DNA of 64,000 nucleotides from CBDATA01 sp965202845 (GTDB lineage: Bacteria; Acidobacteriota; Vicinamibacteria; Marinacidobacterales; Marinacidobacteraceae): positions 2,480,001 through 2,544,000 of the forward strand of contig OZ241856.1 of NCBI GenBank assembly GCA_965202845.1, read 5' to 3'. The notes below the pieces were generated by a model. That model saw only the letters and a program-made list of their open reading frames with translations, searched no databases and was not told where the DNA came from. Position 1 is the stretch's first letter. Every line of letters begins with the position of its first letter. This document shows, one piece after another, positions 8,145 to 15,653 of the stretch. The position numbers were made by a program, and so were the translations under genes.

Positions 8145-11060
8145 ATGACAAAGACCATCTTTGATTCCTGCCAGCCCCGGCCCGACGTCCTGGCGGGCAC
8201 GGTGGCGGAAGCCGATTTCGCGGCGGACCTGGCGCAGGTCCTCGCCGGCAAGGGTGACTACGCGGACCCGACGCAGTTCTTCGCCCGCTCCTGGCCGACG
8301 CGGGGGCTACGGAACCTGCTGGCGAACGTCTGCCGCCGGCTGAGCGGGACGGGCGGCGAGGCGGCGGCGATCTTCCGCCTCGACACCGCCTACGGGGGCG
8401 GCAAGACGCACGGCCTGATCGCGCTCTGCCACGCCGCCCGCAGCGGCGCCGACTCGCCGGGCATCGCCGAGTTCGTGGATCCGGCCCTGCTGCCGCAGGG
8501 GCCGGTGCGGATCGCCGCCTTCGACGGAGAAAACGCCGACCCCGCCAACGGGCGGGAGATGGAGGCGGGGCATCGCGCTTTCACCCCTTGGGGCGAGATC
8601 GCCTCGACGCTCGCCGGCGCCGAGGGGTACGAGCGGGTGCGCCAGAGCGACGAGCGGGGGATCGCGCCGGGCGCCGAGACGCTCCGCGAGCTGTTCGGCG
8701 GCGAGCCGACGCTGATCCTGCTCGACGAGCTTTCGATCTACCTGCGCAAGGTCGACAACCGCTCTTCCCAGCTGACCGCGTTCCTGAACGCGCTCTTCAA
8801 AGCGGTGGAAAGCGCGCCGAACGCGGCGCTGGTCTACACGCTGGCGATCGGCAAGACAGACGCTTTCAGCGAGGAAAACCAGTCCATCGCCGACGCGATG
8901 GCGGAGCTGGAGAGCGTCTCGGCGCGCAAGGCGACGCTTCTGAACCCCACCGAGGAAGACGAGACGGTCCAGATCCTGCGCCGTCGCCTGTTCGAGTTCA
9001 TCGACCAGGAGGCGGCGGCGACGGTCGCCGAGGACTACCGGAAGCTGTGGAGCGCCCACCCGGGGTCGCTTGCGGAGGTCGCCAACCGGCCGGAGACGGT
9101 CGAAGCGTTCCGCGCCAGCTATCCGCTCCACCCGGAGGTGCTGGAGACCCTGACGGCGAAGACGGCGACGCTCGGCGACTTCCAGCGGGTGCGGGGGATG
9201 CTGCGGCTGCTGGCGCGCACGGTGGCGCAGCTCTGGGCGGAGCGGCCCGGCGACGCCGCCGCGATCCACCTGCATCACATCGACCCGGGGCATGAGCCGA
9301 TCAAGCAGGAGTTCACGACCAAGCTCAAACAGGAAGCGTTCCTGCCGGCGATCTCCCATGACATTTCCGGGCCGACGGCGCTCGCCTGGCGGATTGACGC
9401 CAGGCGTCCGAGCGAGCCGCCCCGGGCGCAGTACGTCGCCCGCACCATCTTCCTTCATTCGCTCGCCTTCAACGAGGCGCTGAAGGGCATCACCCCCGAG
9501 CGGCTGCGGTATTCGCTGCTCGGTCCCCGTTTGGATATCGAGCTTTTGGAGGAGGCGCGCAAGCAGTTCCTGACCGACTCCGCCTATCTCGACGACCGTC
9601 CCGGGCCGCTGATGCGCTTTCTGGCGGAAGCCAATCTGAGCCAGGTCATCCGGCGCACCGAGGAGCAGGTGGATATGGAAGAGGTGCGGGTGCGGCTGAA
9701 CGACTGGATTCAGAGCATCTTCAAGGACGGCCTGTTCGAGGCGATCGTGTTCCCCATCGGAGGCGGCGAAGTTCCGGATGAGATCGGGAACGGCCGCCCC
9801 AAATTGGTCGTGCTGGGCTACGACGCGGAGACGGTCGGCGGCGGCGAATTCCCGTCCACCGGGTTGATGGAGCGCACCTTCACCCGCACCGGCGCGCACG
9901 AGCAGGCGCTTCGCAAGCTGCGGAACAACCTGGTGTTCGTGGTCGCCGAGGAGACGCGCAAGGGCGTCATGCGCGAGCGCGTCCGGCGCCGGATGGCGCT
10001 CGAGGAGATGAAGCGGGAGGAGCGCCTCAAGCCGCTGGCGAAACACCAGCAGGAGGAGGTGAAGCGGTTGGCGATGGAAGCGGAGAAGGACGCCGCGCTC
10101 GCCATCCAGCAGTGCTACCGGCACATCTTCCATCCGTCGCACGCCCAGGGCGGCGCGGTGGATCTCGCGCACAAGGCGATCGAGGACCCCGCCGCCTCCG
10201 ACCGGCCGGGCCAGGGGCAAAAGCACATCGTCCGCGCGCTCCAGGAGATCGGCAAGCTGCGCCCTCCCGAAGGCGACCCCGATTCGCCCGCCTACGTCCG
10301 CGACCGGACGCCGCTCCGGAACGGGCAGATGTCGACGAGGTCGCTGCGGGACGAATTCCGCCGCGCCCCGGCGCTGCCCATGCTGGTGGGCGACGATGTC
10401 TTCCTTCGCGGGGTGCGGGAGGGCATCCAGAAGGAAGTCTGGGTCTACCAGAGTGGCGATCTGCTCTGCGGCCCGGGCGATCCGCAGACCGCCATTCGCA
10501 TCGACGAGCAGTCGTTCCTCCTGACGATGGACTACGCCAGGGAGAAGGGAATCTGGCCCCGGGACGTTCCCCCGCCTCCTCCCCCGCCACCCCCGCCTCC
10601 AGTCCCGGACGATCCCGGGCCGTTCACCGCCGAGGACGTTCTCAGGGCGGCGCTCGTCAGCGTCTGGGAGCAGGCCCGCGCGAGGAACGTGGAGGCCATC
10701 GGATCACTCCAGGTCCGCCTGTTCGGTTCGCGCGACGCCTTCCGGCTGATCAGTCCAGTGGGCGCGGTGTCCGAGGCGAGCCGCCGGTTCGTCGAGATCG
10801 AGGCCGGATTCCAGACCCGGCACGGCAGCCAATTCAGCTTCGGATTCAAGGGCCCGGTCCAGGAAGCGGACCTGGTCCGGGGATTTCTGGAGCCGAACAT
10901 GCGCGTCGCCGTGGAATCGAACCTTGACGCCGACTTCGTCCTCACCTTCGAGGACGGGCTTTCGCTGCGGGGCGACGCGCCGGAGAAGCTGACCGACCGG
11001 CTCACCAAGTACGTGAACGGCGCGGCCCATGTCACCGCCACGACCCAGGGAAAAGCGTAG
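8145..11060 (+). CDS. DUF499 ATPase of a Hma-like defence island
   Basis: A 971-residue protein. It shows the Walker A loop GGGKTH at residues 84-89, a Walker B-like LILLDELSIYLRK near 188-200, and a long alpha-helical central part typical of DUF499. A charged helical stretch around 600-660 follows, then a proline run at ~807-820, then a compact C-terminal domain (~822-970). DUF499 ATPases are found almost always with DUF1156 methyltransferases and SNF2-type helicases in anti-phage loci; both partners are present downstream (15643-21545). The start is the ATG at 8145, with no evident Shine-Dalgarno. The stop is directly followed by the ATG of the next gene. I infer an ATP-dependent sensor or DNA-handling role. 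Confidence 0.85.
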   Translation: MTKTIFDSCQPRPDVLAGTVAEADFAADLAQVLAGKGDYADPTQFFARSWPTRGLRNLLANVCRRLSGTGGEAAAIFRLDTAYGGGKTHGLIALCHAARSGADSPGIAEFVDPALLPQGPVRIAAFDGENADPANGREMEAGHRAFTPWGEIASTLAGAEGYERVRQSDERGIAPGAETLRELFGGEPTLILLDELSIYLRKVDNRSSQLTAFLNALFKAVESAPNAALVYTLAIGKTDAFSEENQSIADAMAELESVSARKATLLNPTEEDETVQILRRRLFEFIDQEAAATVAEDYRKLWSAHPGSLAEVANRPETVEAFRASYPLHPEVLETLTAKTATLGDFQRVRGMLRLLARTVAQLWAERPGDAAAIHLHHIDPGHEPIKQEFTTKLKQEAFLPAISHDISGPTALAWRIDARRPSEPPRAQYVARTIFLHSLAFNEALKGITPERLRYSLLGPRLDIELLEEARKQFLTDSAYLDDRPGPLMRFLAEANLSQVIRRTEEQVDMEEVRVRLNDWIQSIFKDGLFEAIVFPIGGGEVPDEIGNGRPKLVVLGYDAETVGGGEFPSTGLMERTFTRTGAHEQALRKLRNNLVFVVAEETRKGVMRERVRRRMALEEMKREERLKPLAKHQQEEVKRLAMEAEKDAALAIQQCYRHIFHPSHAQGGAVDLAHKAIEDPAASDRPGQGQKHIVRALQEIGKLRPPEGDPDSPAYVRDRTPLRNGQMSTRSLRDEFRRAPALPMLVGDDVFLRGVREGIQKEVWVYQSGDLLCGPGDPQTAIRIDEQSFLLTMDYAREKGIWPRDVPPPPPPPPPPPVPDDPGPFTAEDVLRAALVSVWEQARARNVEAIGSLQVRLFGSRDAFRLISPVGAVSEASRRFVEIEAGFQTRHGSQFSFGFKGPVQEADLVRGFLEPNMRVAVESNLDADFVLTFEDGLSLRGDAPEKLTDRLTKYVNGAAHVTATTQGKA

Positions 11061-11522
11061 ATGCCGCCCCGCAAGCCGAACCGCCCGAGCCGTCCGCTCC
11101 CGCGCTACGAGCTGCGGGTTCGGCGGCACGGACCGGGGGACACCGGCTACGAGGTCTGGCAGCTGCCGGCCCCGGCCACGCCGCAGGTGACCGCGCCGCT
11201 GCGGGTCGCCGGGCTGCGGGGGCGCAATCTCGGCCTAGTGGAGCGCCGGGTTCTCAAGAGGCTCGCGCAGGCGGGCGTCCGGCCGAGCGGGCGGCGCGCC
11301 GAACACCCCCTGAACGAGGACCTGGCGCTGACGCTCGGCTTGCTGTTCCGGGCGCTCGCGCCGATGCGCAGCCGGGAGAACATGCGGGCGGTCGCCGAGG
11401 GGATCGAGGCGATGGGGCGCGAGGAGGCGGCGTACTGGCTCGGCATGGCCATGCATCGCCCCCGCCCCCGCCGGGCGCTCCTCGCGCTGCGCATCCTGCT
11501 CACCCCGCCGGTGGCGAAGTAG
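11061..11522 (+). CDS. Small unrecognised protein of the defence island
   Basis: 153 residues, basic, starting at an ATG immediately after the DUF499 stop with no gap. The N-terminal ~60 residues are proline/arginine-rich (RYELRVRRHGPGDTGYEVW looks like a beta hairpin). Residues ~75-150 are helical, with the segments ERRVLKRLAQAGV and REEAAYWLGMAMHR. No catalytic motif, membrane segment or zinc site is visible. Its place between the DUF499 ATPase and the RecF-like ATPase suggests an accessory subunit of one or the other. I do not recognise the family. Confidence 0.7.
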   Translation: MPPRKPNRPSRPLPRYELRVRRHGPGDTGYEVWQLPAPATPQVTAPLRVAGLRGRNLGLVERRVLKRLAQAGVRPSGRRAEHPLNEDLALTLGLLFRALAPMRSRENMRAVAEGIEAMGREEAAYWLGMAMHRPRPRRALLALRILLTPPVAK

Positions 11523-11527
11523 CGACC

Positions 11528-12798
11528 ATGAGACTGAAGCGGGTCGCAATCGAGAACTACCGCGCGATCGAAACGCTCAACCTGCCGCTGGACCCGAATC
11601 TGACGGTGCTTCACGGGGACAACGCGCACGGCAAGACCAGCGTCCTGGGCGCGATCACTACCGGTCTCGGCATGATTCCCACGTTCCTCCCCGAAGTGTC
11701 GGGCGTCGGATTTCGCAGGACCGACCGACGCGGCCTCCAGCCGGTGCGCGTCGGACTGACCACCACCAACGGCGTTTTGTGGGAACGGCGCGCCGGAGAC
11801 CCGTCCCGCCGTCCGTCGTCCACGCGGGACTTGCGGGAGGCGATGGAGGCCATCGTGAAAGCGGATCGGAACGGAGCGGAACCGATCGATCTGCCCATCG
11901 TGGCCTTCTATGACACCGACCGGGCGGTGTTCGATCCGCCCCAGCGCCGGAGGGATTTCCGACCGATTTTTCCCGCTACCAAGCGCTCCAGGGCGCGCTT
12001 TCCGCCCGCACCGATTTCCGGGATTTCTTCAAATGGTTCTACGCCAAAGAGGGCGAGGAGCTCCGGGCGCAGAGGGAACGGCTGGACTTCGGCCACCGGC
12101 TGCATGACCTGGAGGCGGTGCGCCGGGCGATTCAAGCGATGGTTCCCGGAGCGTCCAACCCCCGCATCGAGCTGCGTCCGCTTCGTTTTGTCATCTCGAT
12201 CCAGCCGGATGAAGGCAGTCCGGAGCATCTCCGAATTGACCAATTGAGTGGCGGCTTCCGAATCATGCTTGCGCTGGCGGCCGACCTCGCCCGTCGAATG
12301 GCCCAGGGGAATCCCCATCTTGACGACCCGCTCCAGTCGGAGGCGGTGGTTCTCATCGACGAGATCGAATTGCACCTGCACCCGTCGTGGCAACAACGGA
12401 TTCTGGACGACCTGACCCGCACCTTCCCCAGGACCCAATTCATCGTCTCCACCCACAGCCCGCAGATTACGACCGTCAAGCCGGAACACATCGTGGAACT
12501 GCGCCGGGAAGGGGGTGGCGTCGTGGCCGGGCAGTCTTCCGCCCCGACGTATGGCGCCGAGGCCGGCGAAGTTCTAGCGAGCGTGATGGGGGTGACCGAA
12601 CGGCCTGGCGGCAACGAATTCGTGAAATCCTTGAACACGTACAACCGTTTCGTCAGCCGGGGGCAAGGCGAATCGGAAGCTGCACGGAAGCTGCGACGGA
12701 GACTTGACAGGCTCTCGCCTCGCGACCCGGCGCTCAACCGGGCGGATGTGGAAATTCGACGACAGCGCGTCCTGCGGGCTGTGGGGCGACCGAAGTGA
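11528..12798 (+). pseudogene. RecF/OLD-like AAA ATPase (COG3950 type), frameshifted
   Basis: Two reading frames together make one ATPase. The first frame (from ATG 11528) has RVAIENYRAIETLNL and the Walker A HGDNAHGKTS (~29-38) and ends sensibly at QRRRDF. The second frame continues TDFSRYQALQGAL, then RIDQLSGGFRIMLALAADLA (signature-like), Walker B VVLIDEIELHLHPSW, and the histidine switch IVSTHSPQIT, to a stop at 12798. The shift lies near 11957-11964 and corresponds to loss of one base. Translation in the first frame runs on as nonsense to 12247. No TOPRIM domain is present. Such ATPases often pair with an HNH nuclease (Septu PtuA/PtuB-like); the place of a partner is occupied by insertion sequences. 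It is either a real inactivation or a sequencing error. Confidence 0.8.
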
Positions 12799-12909
12799 AA
12801 CGCATCTTATTTCGGCGTCCATGCCGAAAAAGTTCTCTCCCGGCCTCCCCGTGACTGGATTTGAACGCATGGCCGATTTCCTTCATTTCATGAACCTATC
12901 TCGTAATTG

Positions 12910-12917
12910 AAATTTTG
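12910..12917. repeat. Left 8-bp target duplication of the ISL3 element
   Basis: AAATTTTG, identical to 14386-14393 on the other side of the element. It belongs to the leader of the interrupted IS5 element. Confidence 0.92.
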
Positions 12918-14385
12918 GGCTCTTTCAAATACCGAGTGGGTACGCGACATGAGGGTTGAGCTTGGAGAAGTCCAGTTTTCCGGCGATGAGGAAGAACACG
13001 GTGCGGATGGTCTGGAAGGTTCCGTAGCCTCTGGCTTTCCGCTTGGCCGCCTGAAACAGGCCGTTGAGCGCCTCGATGAAGCCGTTGGTCTGGCGGGTTC
13101 GGGCCCACGCGACGATGCCCTCGAGATGTTTGCGGATCATCCGCGCGACGGCTTTCATGGGTTCTACCTTGGAGCGGTTCACGTTGGCGCACCACTGCCG
13201 GAGCATGGCTCGGACGACGTTGACCTGCTTGCGGTTGAGGATGTTCCGGAGTTGTTCGCGGTACATCCAGGCTCGGGCGGTGCGCTTGCCGGGGGCCTGC
13301 GCGATGAGGGCGTTGAGTTGGGCGCGTTGTTCGGCGCCGAGTCGTTCGGGGCTCTTGAGGAGCGCCCAGCGCATGCCCTTGAGTTGCGGGTTGGCGCGCT
13401 GCTCGATGCGCCGGGTCTGGTCGAGGGCCTTGGACGCGTGGGCGATGACGTGGAATTTGTCGAAGGTGATTTGGGCGTTGGGGAGATGCTCTGCGACGCC
13501 CTTGATGTAGGCGGGGGACATGTCGCTGGAGGCGACTTCGACGGCTTCGGGGTCTCCGCCGTGGGCTTCGAGGCTTCGGGCGAATCGGTCGACGGAGTCG
13601 GCGGCGCGGCCTTCTCCGACGAAGATGACCCGGCGTTTTCGGGCGTCTGCGACGACGGTGACGTAGTTGTGGCCGCGCGCGCGGGAGGTTTCGTCGATGG
13701 CGACGGCGCGGACGTCGGCTTGGTCGTCGGTTTCGGTGGCGAGTTCCACATAGCGGTTGGAGATGGCCTGGGTTTGGTGCTGGGAGAGTCCGGCGAGCCG
13801 TGCGACGGCGGCGAAGGTCATGTCCTGGCACATGGCGAGAATCAAGGCTTCGAAGAGGAGGGAGAACCCGGAGAGCTTGCCGGCCCAGGGCGGCGAGACC
13901 AGCGCGACCTTGCCGTTGGGGAGGCGCACCCGGGGGACGCGCGCCACCAGTTCGCACTCGAATTGGAAGAAGTTGAGGTGGCGGAAGCGCTTGGTCTTGG
14001 TGTCGTGGACCGGATGGAGGCCGTCGTGGTTCTGGTGGGCGAAGCGGGCGCCCCTGCGGAAATCGACGCGGATGCTCAGCTTTCCTTGGTCCTTGTCGAA
14101 TTCCACGTTCTCGACGAACCAGGGGTCCGGGATGCCGAGGGCTTGGGCGAAAAGCTCGTGTAGCACTGGATGCGCTCCTTTTTTTCAGGGTCGAAAGCGG
14201 GAAAAGTGTTCCATTGGTGTGTGGCGACGCTGGCTGGGGACGGTTGCGGCTTCCCGCTTTCGACCCTTTTTCGAGCGTGCCCGCCGGATTCCGTGAGTCA
14301 AGGGTTCGCTACGCCGTGCAAGCCCGCCCTTGACACCCGGAATCCCGGCGGTCTCCATTCTACCCACTCAAATCTCAATTGAGGC
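12918..14385 (-). mobile_element. ISL3-family insertion sequence nested in the IS5 element
   Basis: 1468 bp, bounded by imperfect 25-bp inverted repeats (left begins GGCTC, right end inverted begins GCCTC; both share GAGTGGGTA at their inner side) and flanked by identical 8-bp copies AAATTTTG. Eight-base AT-rich duplications are the hallmark of ISL3 transposition. One transposase gene fills it on the minus strand. Since it interrupts the leader of the IS5 element and both its ends are intact, it inserted after the IS5 element did. Confidence 0.92.
12925..14166 (-). CDS. ISL3-family transposase
   Basis: 413 residues, full length for the family. The N-terminal domain (DPWFVENVEFD, then a HD-rich segment and FFQFECEL) is the DNA-binding part, although the usual zinc-finger cysteines are not evident. 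The DDE catalytic core shows VAIDETSRARGHNYV (first Asp), SSDMSPAYIKGV (second Asp) and IEALNGLFQAAKRKARGYG (Glu region). The frame is undamaged, so the element may be active. Its N-terminal ~90 residues are about half identical to the protein encoded at 55168-55689. Confidence 0.93.
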   Translation of the reverse strand: MLHELFAQALGIPDPWFVENVEFDKDQGKLSIRVDFRRGARFAHQNHDGLHPVHDTKTKRFRHLNFFQFECELVARVPRVRLPNGKVALVSPPWAGKLSGFSLLFEALILAMCQDMTFAAVARLAGLSQHQTQAISNRYVELATETDDQADVRAVAIDETSRARGHNYVTVVADARKRRVIFVGEGRAADSVDRFARSLEAHGGDPEAVEVASSDMSPAYIKGVAEHLPNAQITFDKFHVIAHASKALDQTRRIEQRANPQLKGMRWALLKSPERLGAEQRAQLNALIAQAPGKRTARAWMYREQLRNILNRKQVNVVRAMLRQWCANVNRSKVEPMKAVARMIRKHLEGIVAWARTRQTNGFIEALNGLFQAAKRKARGYGTFQTIRTVFFLIAGKLDFSKLNPHVAYPLGI

Positions 14386-14393
14386 AAATTTTG
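14386..14393. repeat. Right 8-bp target duplication of the ISL3 element
   Basis: AAATTTTG, the second copy of the target site at 12910-12917. The IS5 leader resumes directly after it. Confidence 0.92.
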
Positions 14394-14418
14394 GGATGAT
14401 CTGTGTACAATCCAAACC

Positions 14419-15210
14419 ATGTCCCGCTTGGCCCACTTGATTCGAATCAGAGAAAAATACTGGGGGAAAATTCAGAAATTCTTCCCGGAAGAAAACATCC
14501 CCAAAGGACGTCGGGGACGAAAGCCCGTGCCCGCACGCGAAGTTCTCGAAGCCGTTCTTTGGCTCCTGCATACCGGTGCGCCGTGGAGGTTTCTGCCGCC
14601 AGAGTATCCGAATTACAAAACCGTTCATCGCAGGTATCAAGCCTGGTGTCGCGCCGGTGTTTATCCGAAAATCATGGAGAGATTGGTAGCTGAACTTCAA
14701 GAGTGCGGTCAGTACGATGGATCGGAAGGTTTTATCGACGGAATGTTCTTACCTGCGAAAGGCGGAGGTCTCGAAATCGGACGGACGAAGCGTGGTAAAG
14801 GCATGAGGATCATGGCGATAGTTGAGAAACATGGTTTGCCTTACTCGATCAGCGTACATGCTGCGAATCACCACGAAGTGAAGTTGGTTCAGTTGAATCT
14901 GCCATTCCGCATGGTAGAAGAAAAACCGAAAAATCTGATTGGAGACAAAGCCTACGACAGTGATGCGTTGGACGAGGATATGCGCGAGAAAGGAATCAAC
15001 ATGATCGCGCCGCACCGCAAGAACCGAAAGAGGCCGAGGACGCAAGACGGACGTCGGCTACGTCGGTATCAGAGGAGGTGGATGGTAGAACGCTTCTTCG
15101 CGTGGATACAGTGGCAGCGACGGATTCTGATTCGATGGGAATTTCATCCAGAAAACTTCTTGGGTTTCGTTCAGCTGGCCTGCATCACAGTCCTTCTCAG
15201 GCAATTTTGA
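14419..15210 (+). CDS. IS5-family transposase
   Basis: 263 residues in one frame from the ATG at 14419. It has a helical N-terminal domain with GAPWRFLPPEYPNYKTVHRR, typical of IS5 transposases. Catalytic positions are visible in EGFIDGMFLPAK (Asp), LIGDKAYDSDAL (Asp) and RRWMVERFFAWIQWQRR (Glu). The ORF is complete, but the element's left leader is separated from it by the ISL3 insertion, so expression is probably impaired. Codon use is less GC-rich than that of the chromosomal genes. Confidence 0.92.
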   Translation: MSRLAHLIRIREKYWGKIQKFFPEENIPKGRRGRKPVPAREVLEAVLWLLHTGAPWRFLPPEYPNYKTVHRRYQAWCRAGVYPKIMERLVAELQECGQYDGSEGFIDGMFLPAKGGGLEIGRTKRGKGMRIMAIVEKHGLPYSISVHAANHHEVKLVQLNLPFRMVEEKPKNLIGDKAYDSDALDEDMREKGINMIAPHRKNRKRPRTQDGRRLRRYQRRWMVERFFAWIQWQRRILIRWEFHPENFLGFVQLACITVLLRQF

Positions 15211-15248
15211 GATAGGTTCAAAACAAAACAGCCAAATTCTCACACAAC

Positions 15249-15653
15249 ATGAGAGCGCCCAAAGACATCATCGCAAAAAGGAATCAACCGGGAGATTCCA
15301 CGGCCTCGTTCCATGCGTTGCAGGAATGGGACGGATATGTAGTTGAGATTTATGAAGATGAATTTGTAGCGCGATTGGTGGATTTGACCGCGGGGCATGT
15401 TTATGAAAGCGAGGAAGCCACCATCCCGCTGAAAGCAATCTCGGAACACGACGCGGCCAACATGGAGCTTGGTAGTTTCTTTCGTTGGGAAATCGGATAT
15501 GAGACGTCTCTCAAGGGGATCCGGAAAAGAGTGTCCCGAATCATCTTTTTTCATATTCCAATAACTAAAAGCGACATCGAAAGAGGTCGAAAGTGGGCGG
15601 AGGAGATATTGGAAGCCTTCGAATCAAGTGATGAAAAATCAAATGTCGAATGA
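15249..15653 (+). CDS. Small unrecognised protein upstream of the DUF1156 methylase
   Basis: 134 residues, acidic, and noticeably AT-richer than neighbouring genes. Residues ~20-60 look like a small beta-barrel (DGYVVEIYEDEFVARLVDL), followed by RVSRIIFFHIPITKSDIERG and a C-terminal helix. No enzyme motif is seen. Its 3' end overlaps the methylase start region (ATG 15643) by 11 bases, so it is cotranslated with the methylase. Before the IS insertion, a short frame ending in TGA would have overlapped its ATG. I infer an accessory or embedded gene of the defence island. Confidence 0.7.
   Translation: MRAPKDIIAKRNQPGDSTASFHALQEWDGYVVEIYEDEFVARLVDLTAGHVYESEEATIPLKAISEHDAANMELGSFFRWEIGYETSLKGIRKRVSRIIFFHIPITKSDIERGRKWAEEILEAFESSDEKSNVE

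Larger units (their letters stand above)
12891..15220 (+). mobile_element. IS5-family element, interrupted by an ISL3 element
   Basis: The outer ends match as inverted repeats: 12 perfect bases (TGAACCTATCTC) then, after two mismatches, AATTG, at 12891-12907 and inverted at 15204-15220. Removing the inner element and one 8-bp target copy leaves 854 bp, a normal IS5-family length, with the transposase at 14419-15210 and an intact leader rejoined across 12917/14394. No clear target duplication is visible outside the ends. It sits between the broken ATPase and the 134-residue gene of the defence island. Its base composition is more AT-rich than the surroundings. Confidence 0.85.

Noticed and set aside
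11957..11970. Programmed ribosomal frameshift in the embedded ATPase
   Set aside because: No slippery heptamer or following stem is seen; loss of one base explains the pattern more simply.
12881..15230. Target duplication of the IS5-family element
   Set aside because: Flanks TTCA and AAAC do not match convincingly; the TTCA seen next to both ends arises because it is complementary to the repeat end.
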